The notes: generated from the letters alone by a model not told the origin. 64,000 nucleotides of DNA from Lachnospiraceae bacterium KM106-2 (GCA_009731425.1 AP018794.1:999960-1063959); one strand, 5' to 3'. Counted from the stretch's first letter, positions 1 to 9,511 are shown. Numbers and translations: made by a program.

Positions 1-24
1 CTATACATATTTATTCAATTTTTG

Positions 25-54
25 TTGCATTAATATACATATCTGTATTATAAT
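25..54 (+). promoter_or_regulatory. Candidate promoter of the YjiH-type gene
   Basis: A perfect TATAAT lies at 49-54, with TTGCAT at 25-30 and an 18-bp spacer. It is 38 bp ahead of the preferred start codon. The -35 box is weak, so this is a modest prediction. Confidence 0.35.
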
Positions 55-91
55 TCAAATTACAACAATGAATTACAGAAAAGGTGTTATT

Positions 92-1444
92 ATGACAAAA
101 AAATTGAAATCATTTTTAAAATTCTTTTTGCCATCCTTATTGGGCATGATTCTATTTATGTTACCGATTAAGGATGGTAGAGATATTACGATCCCTATAG
201 CAGTATTATCTAAATATGGACAAGATATGTTAGAAGATCATATGAATCTTATTTTAATTCTATTAATTTCATTTTCCGCTATCGGAGCAATTCTTTATAA
301 ATTATGTAAAAAAATGAACATTGGAAGTAAGATCACGGATAACGGCATGATGAAAGCATTATTCGAAGTGAATGGACTTTGGCTTTCCCTTCGTATTATC
401 AGTGCAGTATTTGCTTTGATCGTATATAAGGAATCCTATGTCTCGGCAATCTATTCTTCTGATACCGGAGGATTAGTTTATCATGATCTATTACCTATTT
501 TATTTTGTATTTTCTTTTTAGCCGGAATTTTACTTCCGCTATTACTGAACTTTGGTCTGCTTGAGTTAGCAGGAACGTTATTGATCGGTATTATGCGTCC
601 AGTATTTAAACTTCCAGGTCGTTCTGCAATCGATGCAATCGCCTCTTGGTTAGGTGATGGAACGATCGGAGTATTATTAACAAGCAAACAATATGAGGAA
701 GGGTTCTATACGGCAAGAGAAGCCTGCGTGATCGGAACAAATTTCTCTTTAGTATCCATTACCTTCAGTTTGGTTGTTATAAATACGGTTGGACTGCCAA
801 ATATGTTCATTCCATTTTATCTTACAGTGACATTTGCTTGTATTATCGCAGCGATCGTTATTCCGAAGCTTCCACCGTTATCCAATAAGAGAGATCAGCT
901 TTTTAACGGTGAGATGGTTGAAGATAGAGATGAGATACCAAAAGAAGAGAGAACCGTTCGTCATGGTTTACGTCTTGCTATGAAACAAGCGGACTCACAG
1001 AAAATCGTAAAAAGTGTATTTTTTGATGGTATGAAAAATGTACTTGAAATGTGGATAGCTATTATTCCAATTGTTATGGCGATTGGAACGATTGCATTAT
1101 TATTAGCAGAGTATACACCATTCTTTCGTGTTCTTGGGCTCCCATTTGTGCCTTTCTTACACATACTTGGGATTCCAGATGCTGTTACAGCATCTGGCAC
1201 GTTATTTGCCGGTTTTGCGGATATGTTGTTACCATCAGTTATGATCGCTTCGGTTGAAAGCGAATTGACTCGTTTTGTAATTGCAGCGGTCAGTGTATCT
1301 CAATTGATCTATCTATCAGAAGTTGGTGCTCTATTACTTGCATCTAAAATACCGGTAAAGTTGAGTGAGTTATTTTTAATCTTCATTGAACGTACAATTA
1401 TTGCATTGCCAATTATTGCGATCATTGCACACCTTCTTTTTTAG
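92..1444 (+). CDS. yjiH: YjiH-family membrane transporter (nucleoside-recognition/GATE domain)
   Basis: This is a polytopic inner-membrane protein of 450 residues with about ten hydrophobic segments. It matches YjiH-family proteins, which carry a nucleoside-transporter-like gate domain and whose substrate is not established. Family-like features are the N-terminal LPSLLGMILFMLPIKDG segment, the central GDGTIGVLLTSKQYEEG stretch and a second gate-like block near residues 300-380. An in-frame ATG 24 bp upstream (68) has no ribosome binding site. The ATG at 92 has AAAGGTG six bases ahead, so I chose it. The gene stands alone, with its own promoter-like boxes and a hairpin behind it. Confidence 0.8.
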   Translation: MTKKLKSFLKFFLPSLLGMILFMLPIKDGRDITIPIAVLSKYGQDMLEDHMNLILILLISFSAIGAILYKLCKKMNIGSKITDNGMMKALFEVNGLWLSLRIISAVFALIVYKESYVSAIYSSDTGGLVYHDLLPILFCIFFLAGILLPLLLNFGLLELAGTLLIGIMRPVFKLPGRSAIDAIASWLGDGTIGVLLTSKQYEEGFYTAREACVIGTNFSLVSITFSLVVINTVGLPNMFIPFYLTVTFACIIAAIVIPKLPPLSNKRDQLFNGEMVEDRDEIPKEERTVRHGLRLAMKQADSQKIVKSVFFDGMKNVLEMWIAIIPIVMAIGTIALLLAEYTPFFRVLGLPFVPFLHILGIPDAVTASGTLFAGFADMLLPSVMIASVESELTRFVIAAVSVSQLIYLSEVGALLLASKIPVKLSELFLIFIERTIIALPIIAIIAHLLF

Positions 1445-1454
1445 TTTAAATGAG

Positions 1455-1492
1455 CAGCCGCCAAAGTCATACTAGTATGGTTTTGGCGGCTG
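1455..1492 (+). terminator. Hairpin after yjiH
   Basis: Arms CAGCCGCCAAA and TTTGGCGGCTG pair perfectly, and the stem extends inward through the palindrome CATACTAGTATG with two G-U pairs. The downstream T run is poor, so termination may be inefficient or the element may be a processing or stability hairpin. Confidence 0.6.
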
Positions 1493-1508
1493 TTGTGCTG
1501 TTATTAAG

Positions 1509-1536
1509 TTGACAGATTGTCGTTTCTTGTTATAAT
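1509..1536 (+). promoter_or_regulatory. Strong sigma-A promoter of the MFS gene
   Basis: Consensus TTGACA (1509-1514) and consensus TATAAT (1531-1536) are separated by 16 bp, 24 bp ahead of the MFS start codon. Confidence 0.75.
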
Positions 1537-1560
1537 AAGCAAAGAAAGAGGGAGACAGAG

Positions 1561-2754
1561 ATGAAGAAGAATAGAGTGATCGTAATTTTTTATATCATTG
1601 CTTTTTTAGAAATGATAGGAGCAAATTTGGCGCATCCAATCACGCCTACTTTAATAAAGAATTATAATCTTCCAGATTACTTTTTTGGAGTTTGTTTTGC
1701 CGGCATGGCATTTACGAACTTCTTATTTTCGCCATTCTGGGGGAAAATTGGTGGAAGGATCGGTAGTTATAAAGTATTATTTATCGGCTGTCTTGGATAT
1801 AGTGTAGGGCAGGCGATGTTTGCTGTTTTTAGAAGTCAGGAAGCTATTTTATTTGCGAGATGTTTTTCGGGATTTTTTGTGAGCGGGATCAGCGTATGTA
1901 CATTGACTTATTTAGTGAATCAGTCAAAAGGAGAGTCAGTTGGTAAAAACTTAGCTCTATTTGCATCCTTGACGACGATTGCTAGTGCGCTCGGATTCTT
2001 AATTGGCGGATTTCTTGGGGAGTGGTCTTTATTTGGTACGTTCATGGTTCAAGTTGCTGTTCTTGCGGGCAGTGGAGTATTGTTCCGCTTTTTATTGCTA
2101 AATGATGCAGAGACAAAGACACTTTCAGAATCTAATTTAACGACGAAACAGATCATAAAGCAATCGAATCCATTTCAAGCATTTATCGATGGAAAGGTTC
2201 TGCTTCAAGGAAAGACTAGTTTGATCTTTGGTGCTACGTTAGCTAGTTTTATTGCATCCGTAGAATATGATCAATGTTTTAATTATTATATTAAAGATCA
2301 ATTTGGCTTTTCTTCCGCTTATAACGGATTGTTAAAAGCTATGGTAGCAATCATTTCTCTTGTTGTGAATATGACCATCTGCATTTATATTATGAAGCGT
2401 TTTTCGATTAAGAAGGCTTCAGTTGTTGTTCTGGCATGTTGCTCGGTAAATATGCTTGCAATTGTACTGGCAGGTAATATTAAGAGCTTTTTAGCAGTGA
2501 ACATATTCTATTTTGCGCTTAATGCCATTTTTGTACCATTATTACAGGCACTGATGGCTGAGTTTACACCACGCTATGGCTCGAGTATGGTAATGGGGTT
2601 TTATAATGCAGTAAAGTCTATGGGCATGGTATTAGGCGCCTTATTAGCCGGATTTGCTTATGAGGTTACGGCTAAGCTACCTTTTGTATTATCGACGGTA
2701 ATATTTGCATTAGGTAGCATCTTGATGTTTTGTAACTTGCAAAAGAAATCCTAG
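1561..2754 (+). CDS. MFS transporter, drug-efflux-like
   Basis: The 397-residue protein has about twelve hydrophobic segments in two halves joined by a polar loop near residues 185-210. Loop 2-3 carries the MFS motif A-like sequence WGKIGGRIGSYKVL (about residues 60-73). Motif A and the size fit a 12-TM major facilitator of the drug:H+ antiporter type. The substrate cannot be told from sequence. It is a single gene with a near-consensus promoter and an AGAGGGAG ribosome binding site. The next operon begins 57 bp downstream without a clear terminator, so read-through into yqfC is possible. Confidence 0.8.
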   Translation: MKKNRVIVIFYIIAFLEMIGANLAHPITPTLIKNYNLPDYFFGVCFAGMAFTNFLFSPFWGKIGGRIGSYKVLFIGCLGYSVGQAMFAVFRSQEAILFARCFSGFFVSGISVCTLTYLVNQSKGESVGKNLALFASLTTIASALGFLIGGFLGEWSLFGTFMVQVAVLAGSGVLFRFLLLNDAETKTLSESNLTTKQIIKQSNPFQAFIDGKVLLQGKTSLIFGATLASFIASVEYDQCFNYYIKDQFGFSSAYNGLLKAMVAIISLVVNMTICIYIMKRFSIKKASVVVLACCSVNMLAIVLAGNIKSFLAVNIFYFALNAIFVPLLQALMAEFTPRYGSSMVMGFYNAVKSMGMVLGALLAGFAYEVTAKLPFVLSTVIFALGSILMFCNLQKKS

Positions 2755-2811
2755 TATATCAAATTCATTTTTCTCATATATTGCTAGTAGTATCACATAG
2801 AGGGGTAACTT

Positions 2812-3180
2812 ATGAAGCAAAAATTGAAGTCAACTCATAAGCAATATAAAAAGAAAAATGGAAAACAGCTTTATAAGCAATTTGATCAAGTGAAGGAACG
2901 GGAAAAAGAGATTGAGAAAAAGTCTTATTTAGAAGCATTATCGAATACTCTTAATATCCCGGGTGATGTTGTAGCTGGAGCGCCGCTTCTTATGGCGACC
3001 GGCAAACATCAGATCAATCTTGAAAATTATAAGAGTATTATTGAATACAATGGCAATCTGATTAAGATCCAGACAAAGATGTGCAAGATATGCATCGAAG
3101 GCAAAAATCTGAATATTGACTACTTTACCGATGAGGAAATGAGGATTTCGGGAATCATTCATTCAATTCATTATATATAG
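2812..3180 (+). CDS. yqfC: Sporulation protein YqfC (YabP/YqfC family)
   Basis: The 122-residue protein has a lysine-rich N terminus followed by a YabP/YqfC beta-rich domain from about residue 45 (LNIPGDVVAGAPLLMATGKHQI to the C-terminal RISGIIHSIHYI). YqfC is made in the mother cell during sporulation in Bacillus and is encoded directly before yqfD, as here (15 bp apart). The N-terminal basic extension is longer than in short family members of about 90 residues. The ribosome binding site AGAGGGG supports the ATG start. Assignment rests on the domain and the conserved order with yqfD, phoH and ybeY. Confidence 0.82.
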   Translation: MKQKLKSTHKQYKKKNGKQLYKQFDQVKEREKEIEKKSYLEALSNTLNIPGDVVAGAPLLMATGKHQINLENYKSIIEYNGNLIKIQTKMCKICIEGKNLNIDYFTDEEMRISGIIHSIHYI

Positions 3181-3195
3181 AAAGAGGGGAAGAAG

Positions 3196-4452
3196 TTGTT
3201 AGTCAGATTCATAAGATGGTTAAGAGGATACCTAGTTGTATTTGTGAAAGGATACTCACCAGAACGTTTTTTTAATTTATGTAGTAACCATGACATAATT
3301 TTATGGAATATAACAAAGCAAGAGAACGGCTATTCTTTCCAAATCTCCGTTAAGGCATATCTGTCACTACGTCCAATTATAAGGAAGACTAAGACACTGC
3401 CATATATTAAGAAAAAAATCGGCTTCCCGTTTTTCTTAAAACGAGCAAGCAAGCATAAAGGGTTTGGTATCGGGGTCGCTACAGCGGTCATTCTAGTTTA
3501 TATTATGTCTCTATACATATGGGATATCCAGATTAGTGGGCAGTATTCCCACACAGAAGAGTCGATCATTAAGTTTTTAAAACAGGATCAGGTTTATGCC
3601 GGAATTCAGAAAAGTAAACTGAGCTGTCAAAAGATCGAAGAGGATATTCGAAAAAAATTTACCGATATTGGATGGGTTTCAGCAGAAATTAGAGGAACCA
3701 GACTGTTGATCAAGATCACAGAGACGAATATGCCAAAACCATATGAGGAACAGACAGAACCTTGTCATATTATAGCACCTAAAGATGGTATCATTGATTC
3801 TATCATTACAAGAAAAGGCACCCCTTTAGTGAGAAAAGGAGATGTCGTTAAGAAAGGTGCTATTTTAGTAGGGGGATATATCAATCTCTATGGAGATGAT
3901 GCAACAGTCGTATCTCAGAAGGCAGATATTGCGGATGCAGATATCATCATTAAAAGCTACTATAATTATCAGGATGAATTTTCGTTAGAATATATTGATA
4001 AAGAATACACAGGAAATAGTCGGAGATTTTACACAGTCACCATATTAGGAAAGCGTTTTTATCTGTTAAATCCATTGAAAGATTATGATTCATATGACTA
4101 TTATGATGAGGCGAAAAGTGAAAATACATGGAAGCTCAATACGAATTTTTATTTACCTTTTTCGACTGGTTCAACCGAATATATGGAATATAACGAAGTT
4201 AAAAGGGTATATAGTAAAGAAGAAGCGATTAAAAAAGCACAGAAGCAATTGGAAAGATATATCGATGCATTAAAAGAAAATGGTGTTGAAATACTAAAAA
4301 ATAATGTTACAATAGAAGTTATGAAAAAAAAGTGTGTCGCTAAGGGAAAACTTATTGTGAAGGAACCGGTACACACTACTAAGAAGGTGAAAGAATCTGA
4401 ATTGATCAAAGAACCACCTGCAACTCCAGATCCGGAGAAGTCAGGAGACTAG
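3196..4452 (+). CDS. yqfD: Sporulation protein YqfD
   Basis: The 418-residue protein fits the YqfD family: a cytoplasmic N-terminal part, one transmembrane segment at about residues 93-112 (GFGIGVATAVILVYIMSLYIW), then a large extracytoplasmic part that begins with a POTRA-like stretch (IWDIQISGQYSHTEESI). In the middle is a short lipoyl/barrel-like hairpin region (GTPLVRKGDVVKKGAILVGG). The C terminus is charged. Translation starts at TTG, with AAAGAGGGGA six bases ahead; no ATG fits. The gene lies in one operon with yqfC. In Bacillus its mutants are impaired in sporulation, but the molecular role is unclear. Confidence 0.85.
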   Translation: MLVRFIRWLRGYLVVFVKGYSPERFFNLCSNHDIILWNITKQENGYSFQISVKAYLSLRPIIRKTKTLPYIKKKIGFPFFLKRASKHKGFGIGVATAVILVYIMSLYIWDIQISGQYSHTEESIIKFLKQDQVYAGIQKSKLSCQKIEEDIRKKFTDIGWVSAEIRGTRLLIKITETNMPKPYEEQTEPCHIIAPKDGIIDSIITRKGTPLVRKGDVVKKGAILVGGYINLYGDDATVVSQKADIADADIIIKSYYNYQDEFSLEYIDKEYTGNSRRFYTVTILGKRFYLLNPLKDYDSYDYYDEAKSENTWKLNTNFYLPFSTGSTEYMEYNEVKRVYSKEEAIKKAQKQLERYIDALKENGVEILKNNVTIEVMKKKCVAKGKLIVKEPVHTTKKVKESELIKEPPATPDPEKSGD

Positions 4453-4529
4453 AATGATGATTGAATAAACGCCTAGAAAATGTTAATATATTAAATAATG
4501 GATTAACGGATGGAGGATTGCGATAACGG

Positions 4530-5549
4530 ATGAGTATAGTGGAAATTATTATTGATATTCCGAGTCAACATGAAAAGAACGTATTTGGATCATTAGATTC
4601 CTATATAAAGATTATTGAAAAGACACTTCATGTAACAATTATATCAAGAGATGGCGGCATAAAAGTCATTGGTGATCAAGCTAATGTAATGAAAGCGAAA
4701 AGTGTTTTCATGCAGCTGGTTAAATTATCACAGCGTGGTAATGAGATTACAGAACAAAATGTAAATTATGCGCTGTCTCTTAGTTTTGATGATAAGGAAC
4801 ACGAATTAGAGAAAATCGATAGTGACCTTATCTGCCATACAATTCAGGGAAAGCCAATCAAACCAAAGACATTAGGTCAAAAGGCTTATGTCGATCAGAT
4901 TCGTAAGAAAATGATCACATTTGGGGTAGGACCAGCAGGTACCGGTAAAACTTATCTTGCTATGGCAATGGCAATTCAGGCATTTAAAAACGACGAAGTT
5001 AGTAAGATTATTTTAACGAGACCTGCTATAGAAGCGGGCGAAAAGCTTGGATTCTTGCCAGGAGATCTTCAAAGCAAGGTTGATCCTTATTTACGTCCTC
5101 TCTATGATGCGTTATATCAGATCATGGGGCCAGAGTCTTACTTAAGAAATACCGAAAAAGGATTGATCGAGGTCGCCCCTTTAGCTTATATGCGTGGGCG
5201 TACTCTTGATAATGCTTTTATTATTTTAGATGAGTCTCAGAATACGACGCCAGCGCAGATGAAAATGTTTTTGACGCGTATTGGATTTGGTTCTAAAGTA
5301 ATCGTAACAGGTGATTTAACACAAAAAGATCTTCCAAATGGTACGCTTTCTGGATTAGAGCATGCGATTAAGGTCTTAAAGAATGTAAATGACATTGGTT
5401 TTGCATATCTGACCAGCCAGGATGTTGTAAGACATCCTCTTGTTCAGCGTATTGTTAAGGCATACGACGATTATGAGAACAAGCATACTACGAAGGATAA
5501 GAATAAATCAAATAAGAAGAAAACAGTAAAAACACGAGCAAAAGAATAG
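4530..5549 (+). CDS. phoH: PhoH family ATPase
   Basis: The 339-residue protein has an N-terminal KH-like region (residues 1-75), then a P-loop ATPase domain with Walker A GPAGTGKT at 134-141 and Walker B IILDESQN near 230-237, followed by the conserved QMKMFLTRIGFGSK segment. The C-terminal tail is lysine-rich. Family members are cytosolic ATPases proposed to act in RNA metabolism, and phoH usually sits beside ybeY, as here (16 bp downstream). A GGAGG lies 13 bases before the ATG, a long spacing. The gene for the HD hydrolase PgpH, often between phoH and ybeY in Firmicutes, is absent here. Confidence 0.92.
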   Translation: MSIVEIIIDIPSQHEKNVFGSLDSYIKIIEKTLHVTIISRDGGIKVIGDQANVMKAKSVFMQLVKLSQRGNEITEQNVNYALSLSFDDKEHELEKIDSDLICHTIQGKPIKPKTLGQKAYVDQIRKKMITFGVGPAGTGKTYLAMAMAIQAFKNDEVSKIILTRPAIEAGEKLGFLPGDLQSKVDPYLRPLYDALYQIMGPESYLRNTEKGLIEVAPLAYMRGRTLDNAFIILDESQNTTPAQMKMFLTRIGFGSKVIVTGDLTQKDLPNGTLSGLEHAIKVLKNVNDIGFAYLTSQDVVRHPLVQRIVKAYDDYENKHTTKDKNKSNKKKTVKTRAKE

Positions 5550-5565
5550 GCTCTAGGAGGATTAC

Positions 5566-6063
5566 ATGACCATTAATTTTGAATATGAAGCGAAAGATTC
5601 CTTAGACTTTGATTATGAAGCGTTAATTACCAAGGTTGTCAATGCGGCGCTTGATTATGAGAATTGTCCTTATGAAGCAGAGGTGAACGTTGTGTTGACT
5701 GGAAATGAGGAGATTCATGAAGTAAATAAGGAGTTTCGTCAAATTGATCGTCCGACCGATGTTTTGAGCTTCCCTATGATTGACTATTCGAGTCCATCTG
5801 ACTTTAGTGAAGTAGAGGAAATGGTTGATGAGTATTTTAATCCAGAGACAGGGGAATTGTTATTAGGCGATATCATGATATCAGTCGATAAAATGAAAGA
5901 GCAGGCTAAGGCATATGGACACAGTGAGGTCCGTGAATTAGCTTTTCTAACGGCTCACAGTATGCTTCATTTATGTGGATATGATCACATGGAAGATGAG
6001 GAAAGAATTGTAATGGAGAAAAAGCAGGAGGAAATCTTAACTGGTTTAGACATTACAAGATAA
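5566..6063 (+). CDS. ybeY: Endoribonuclease YbeY (rRNA maturation)
   Basis: The 165-residue protein has the YbeY zinc site HSMLHLCGYDH near residues 131-141, giving the three histidine ligands, and the conserved arginine/Ser segment VLSFPM earlier. YbeY is a single-strand metallo-endoribonuclease needed for 16S rRNA 3' end maturation and ribosome quality control. The start has a strong AGGAGG. It is cotranscribed with phoH and followed 17 bp later by a DUF3048 lipoprotein gene. Confidence 0.95.
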   Translation: MTINFEYEAKDSLDFDYEALITKVVNAALDYENCPYEAEVNVVLTGNEEIHEVNKEFRQIDRPTDVLSFPMIDYSSPSDFSEVEEMVDEYFNPETGELLLGDIMISVDKMKEQAKAYGHSEVRELAFLTAHSMLHLCGYDHMEDEERIVMEKKQEEILTGLDITR

Positions 6064-6080
6064 CACAGGAGGAATAAAGT

Positions 6081-7172
6081 ATGAAAACTTTTAAGAAACT
6101 TAGTATAGCTACATTAGTTTTATTATTATCTATGTCTGTTGCGACTGGATGTAGTAAAAAGAAAGACGAACCAAAGTCAACACCAAGCAAGACAGAGGCA
6201 GCGACACAGGAACCAACAGCAGAGCCAACAGCAACGCCGGAAACGAGAGATGGACAAGTTCGTTCTAAGATCACAAATATGTGGATCAGTGAAAAAGCAG
6301 CGAATAATCGTCCTTATGCAGTTATGATCAACAATATTAAGGCAGCAACTCCACAACAATGTGGTACTTCTAATGCAAATGTTCTTTATGAATGTCTTGC
6401 AGAAGGTGGAATTACTCGTTTAATGGGTATTTTCGAAGACTTTGATGCTAAGAAGATCGGTTCTGTAAGAAGTGCGAGACATTATTATGTAAGTCTTGCA
6501 ACGGAATGGGATGCTATCTATTGCCACTTTGGACAGACTAAATATGCAGTTAAGAAGATTGAAGAGTTAAAGGTTGATACATTAAGCGGCCTTTCAGCAA
6601 TTGGATCTACTGTTTATTATAGAGATAATAACTATAAAGCACCTCATAACGCATTTACAAGTTATGAAGGCATTATGAAGGGTACTAAGAAATTAGGTTA
6701 TCGTACAACATACCGTGACAACTTTGAAAATCATTATAAATTCTATAATGATGATACTGATTTAACAAGTGATAAAACAGCAAACAAAGTTAATTTAGGT
6801 TTTTCACAGTATGCAAAACCTTATTTTACTTATAATGCAGACAAAAAAATGTATGAGCGTTTTCAATATGGAGCAAAGCATGTTGATGCGAATACAGGAA
6901 AACAGTTAGAATTTAAAAACATTATTGTTCAATATGTAAAACAAAGAGACATTGACAAAAACCATTATCAGACTATTGATTGGAAAAATGGTTTTGGTAA
7001 AGGGTTATATATCACTAACGGAAAGGCTGTAAATATTACTTGGAAGCGTACAGATGCTGATATGAAAATGCATTATTATGCGGAAGACGGAAGTGAACTT
7101 ACAGTTAATACTGGTAAAACTTATATTGCCATATTCCCAAGAGACCGTAAGAGTGATGTCATAATTAAATAG
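6081..7172 (+). CDS. DUF3048 (YerB-like) lipoprotein
   Basis: The 363-residue precursor has a lipoprotein signal: a basic start, a hydrophobic core LSIATLVLLLSMSVAT and the lipobox ATGC with Cys24, followed by a Lys-rich and then a Thr/Pro/Glu-rich linker (to about residue 55). The remainder matches DUF3048, as in YerB, with the typical motifs RPYAVMINN, ECLAEGGITRLMGIF and KIGSVRSARHYY. It should be anchored outside the membrane; the biochemical function is not known. It is 17 bp behind ybeY with its own GGAGG, and a GC-rich hairpin follows. Confidence 0.85.
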   Translation: MKTFKKLSIATLVLLLSMSVATGCSKKKDEPKSTPSKTEAATQEPTAEPTATPETRDGQVRSKITNMWISEKAANNRPYAVMINNIKAATPQQCGTSNANVLYECLAEGGITRLMGIFEDFDAKKIGSVRSARHYYVSLATEWDAIYCHFGQTKYAVKKIEELKVDTLSGLSAIGSTVYYRDNNYKAPHNAFTSYEGIMKGTKKLGYRTTYRDNFENHYKFYNDDTDLTSDKTANKVNLGFSQYAKPYFTYNADKKMYERFQYGAKHVDANTGKQLEFKNIIVQYVKQRDIDKNHYQTIDWKNGFGKGLYITNGKAVNITWKRTDADMKMHYYAEDGSELTVNTGKTYIAIFPRDRKSDVIIK

Positions 7173-7177
7173 TAGTT

Positions 7178-7193
7178 GCCGCCTTAGGGCGGC
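7178..7193 (+). terminator. Short GC hairpin after the DUF3048 gene
   Basis: Six-bp arms GCCGCC and GGCGGC with a TTAG loop, but no T run follows. It may be a weak terminator or an mRNA stability element between cotranscribed genes. Confidence 0.35.
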
Positions 7194-7219
7194 GATAATA
7201 CGAATGATTGGAGTTAGTT

Positions 7220-8851
7220 ATGAGTTCATCAAAATCAAGCCGAAATAATTTTTTAGTACAAGGTGGAATATTGGCAATTGCCTCCATCGTAGTGCGTTTA
7301 ATCGGAATATTGTACCGTATTCCTATGGTACGATATATTGGAGATGAGGGTAGTGGGTATTATAGTGTTGCATTCAACATTTATAACATAGCGTTGATTT
7401 TATCATCATATAGTCTTCCATTAGCGGTATCAAAGCTAGTGGCCGCTAGAAATGTAAAGAAAGAATATAAAAATTCTTATCGAATTTTTACTGCAGCGAT
7501 GAGATTCGCAGTAGTGTCAGGTTTGGTATCAGCAGGGGTTATTTTCTTTGGTGCGGATTACATCGCCACAAAGCTTTATAAGATGCCTCAAGTTGCATTC
7601 CCACTTAGAATTTTAGCACCGACGTTATTTGTATTTGCAGTAATGGGTGTATTAAGAGGTTTTTATCAAGGTAAAAATACAATGCTTCCAACTGCGTTTT
7701 CACAAGTATTAGAGCAGATTGTAAATGCAGTTGTCAGTGTGACCGGTGCTTATTATTTTATGAAGATGCATGATGCTTCACAAAATATTGCTGCTTATGG
7801 AGCTGCGGGTGGTACGCTAGGTACCTTAACCGGAGCATTAAGCGGATTACTCTTTTTAGGTTTCATTTTTATGTTATATCGTCCAACGTTAAAACGACAG
7901 ATGAAACGAGATCGTAGGCCAAATGTAGATTCGTATAAAGTAATCTATCAATTGTTATGGGTTACCATCATCCCCGTAATTTTAAGTCAGACGGTATATC
8001 AGATCAGTGGATTCCTAGATGATGTTATATTCTCTAATGTATTAAATGCAAAAGGGGTAACGAAGGAAACTTATTCTGCATGGTTAGGTGTCTATGGTAA
8101 CAAATATCGACTCCTTACGAATGTGCCAATTGCAATTTCATCTGCATTGGCTTCTTCCATGATACCAAGTATTGTTGCAAGTAGATCTATCGGTGCAAAT
8201 TCAGAAGTGAAAGATAAGATACATATTGCGATTAAATCCAATATGATCATTGCTTTCCCATGCGCAATTGGAATGAGTGTTCTTGCATCACCGATCATCC
8301 AGCTTGTATTCCCAGGTTCTAAACCATTAGCAAGTAATTTATTGATCTATGGTTCGATCGCAGTTGTATTTTATGCGTTATCAACCATATCGAATGCCGT
8401 TTTACAGGCCGTTAACTTGATGAGAGTCCCTGTTATCAATGCCAGTATCTCATTAGCAATTCATATTGTATTATTGATTGGATTGCTTCGTTTTACAGAC
8501 TTAGGAGCCTATGCCCTAATGATTGGTAATGTAACGTTCCCATTAGTTATCTGTATCCTGAACTGGATTCGTATTGGAAAAGAACTTTTATACAAACAAG
8601 AGATCACAAAGACATTTGTCATTCCTTTGATCAGTTCCTTGATCATGGGAGTTGGAGCAATGATCACTTATAATGGGGTTTATTTCTTGATCCGTAGAAA
8701 TTCCCTTGCAACCATTGTTGCAATTTTGATCGCTGTAGTGATCTATTTTGTGGCTGTGATCGCATTAAAAGGTGTAACAAGAGAAGAGCTCTATGCACTT
8801 CCAAAGGGTAAGATGATCGTTCGACTTGCTAACAAATTACATTTAATCTAA
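7220..8851 (+). CDS. Polysaccharide flippase of the SpoVB/MurJ-like MOP superfamily
   Basis: The 543-residue membrane protein has about fourteen hydrophobic segments and the family N terminus FLVQGGILAIASIVVRLIGILYRIP followed by GDEGSGYYSVA. This places it in the oligosaccharide-lipid flippase group that contains SpoVB (spore cortex), YtgP and MurJ. A lipid II or wall-polymer precursor is the likely substrate. Which paralogue it is cannot be decided here; neighbouring sporulation genes hint at, but do not prove, SpoVB. An upstream in-frame TTG (7208) is part of the ribosome binding site TTGGAG, so I start at the ATG at 7220. Confidence 0.85.
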   Translation: MSSSKSSRNNFLVQGGILAIASIVVRLIGILYRIPMVRYIGDEGSGYYSVAFNIYNIALILSSYSLPLAVSKLVAARNVKKEYKNSYRIFTAAMRFAVVSGLVSAGVIFFGADYIATKLYKMPQVAFPLRILAPTLFVFAVMGVLRGFYQGKNTMLPTAFSQVLEQIVNAVVSVTGAYYFMKMHDASQNIAAYGAAGGTLGTLTGALSGLLFLGFIFMLYRPTLKRQMKRDRRPNVDSYKVIYQLLWVTIIPVILSQTVYQISGFLDDVIFSNVLNAKGVTKETYSAWLGVYGNKYRLLTNVPIAISSALASSMIPSIVASRSIGANSEVKDKIHIAIKSNMIIAFPCAIGMSVLASPIIQLVFPGSKPLASNLLIYGSIAVVFYALSTISNAVLQAVNLMRVPVINASISLAIHIVLLIGLLRFTDLGAYALMIGNVTFPLVICILNWIRIGKELLYKQEITKTFVIPLISSLIMGVGAMITYNGVYFLIRRNSLATIVAILIAVVIYFVAVIALKGVTREELYALPKGKMIVRLANKLHLI

Positions 8852-8909
8852 ATACTGTATAAATGAAGAAAGACTAGTTCATAATATATGCTAAAAGGAG
8901 TGAATCCAT

Positions 8910-9497
8910 ATGAAGAAGGCATATATTTATGCAATTAGTTTTTTTTCTGTCTTAGCTCTGTTTACGATGTTATATTTTATCAGTTTTCGTATGGTTGTAG
9001 AAAATCAGACGGCTCCGGTGTTATCTTATACAAAATCTGATCCAGATTCTGTGCCAGTAGTTACTTCTAGTACGAAATATATTGTTCAGATGTATAATTC
9101 TAATGGGAAAAAGCTAAGTGAGAAAGTGTTGCCGCTACCGAAAGCATATCTTGGACTTAGTAGACAGAAGCTGACAGGATATCTAGATAAACTTCATAAA
9201 AAGAATTCTAAAGATGAGGCAAAAGAAGGTTTTCTCTCAGAGAAGATCATAACATTAGGACCTACAGATTTGATTGTTCGAAGAACTTATGATATCAATA
9301 AGGTGTCTTATGAATATTATTTAACTAGTGTAGATGGATTTATTGTTGTCTATGAAAAAGACCGTAAGACAATCTTTGATCAGACAGATATCGCAACGAC
9401 TTCTCTTGGGGTATCAGATCGGGAACAATTGGATAATGGAATCTGCGTAAAGGATAAGAGGGAACTCTATTTTATGCTGGAGAGTTATAGTTCATAA
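8910..9497 (+). CDS. Membrane-anchored protein with a BofC-like C-terminal region
   Basis: The 195-residue protein has one N-terminal transmembrane segment (about residues 4-25, YIYAISFFSVLALFTMLYFI) and an extracytoplasmic remainder. The C-terminal part (YYLTSVDGFIVVYEKDRKTIFDQTDI) resembles the C-terminal domain of BofC, the inhibitor of SpoIVB signalling at the forespore; similar proteins with other N-terminal parts are common in Clostridia. I treat this as a weak similarity, not an identification. It has a good ribosome binding site (AAAAGGAG) and its own terminator. Confidence 0.6.
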   Translation: MKKAYIYAISFFSVLALFTMLYFISFRMVVENQTAPVLSYTKSDPDSVPVVTSSTKYIVQMYNSNGKKLSEKVLPLPKAYLGLSRQKLTGYLDKLHKKNSKDEAKEGFLSEKIITLGPTDLIVRRTYDINKVSYEYYLTSVDGFIVVYEKDRKTIFDQTDIATTSLGVSDREQLDNGICVKDKRELYFMLESYSS

Positions 9498-9511
9498 AGT
9501 CGTTTTAAGAA

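Noticed and set aside
2775..2803. SigmaE-like boxes ATATATT and CATAG with 13-bp spacing before yqfC
   Set aside because: The -10 overlaps the ribosome binding site, so the transcript would start one base from the start codon; yqfC may simply be read from upstream.
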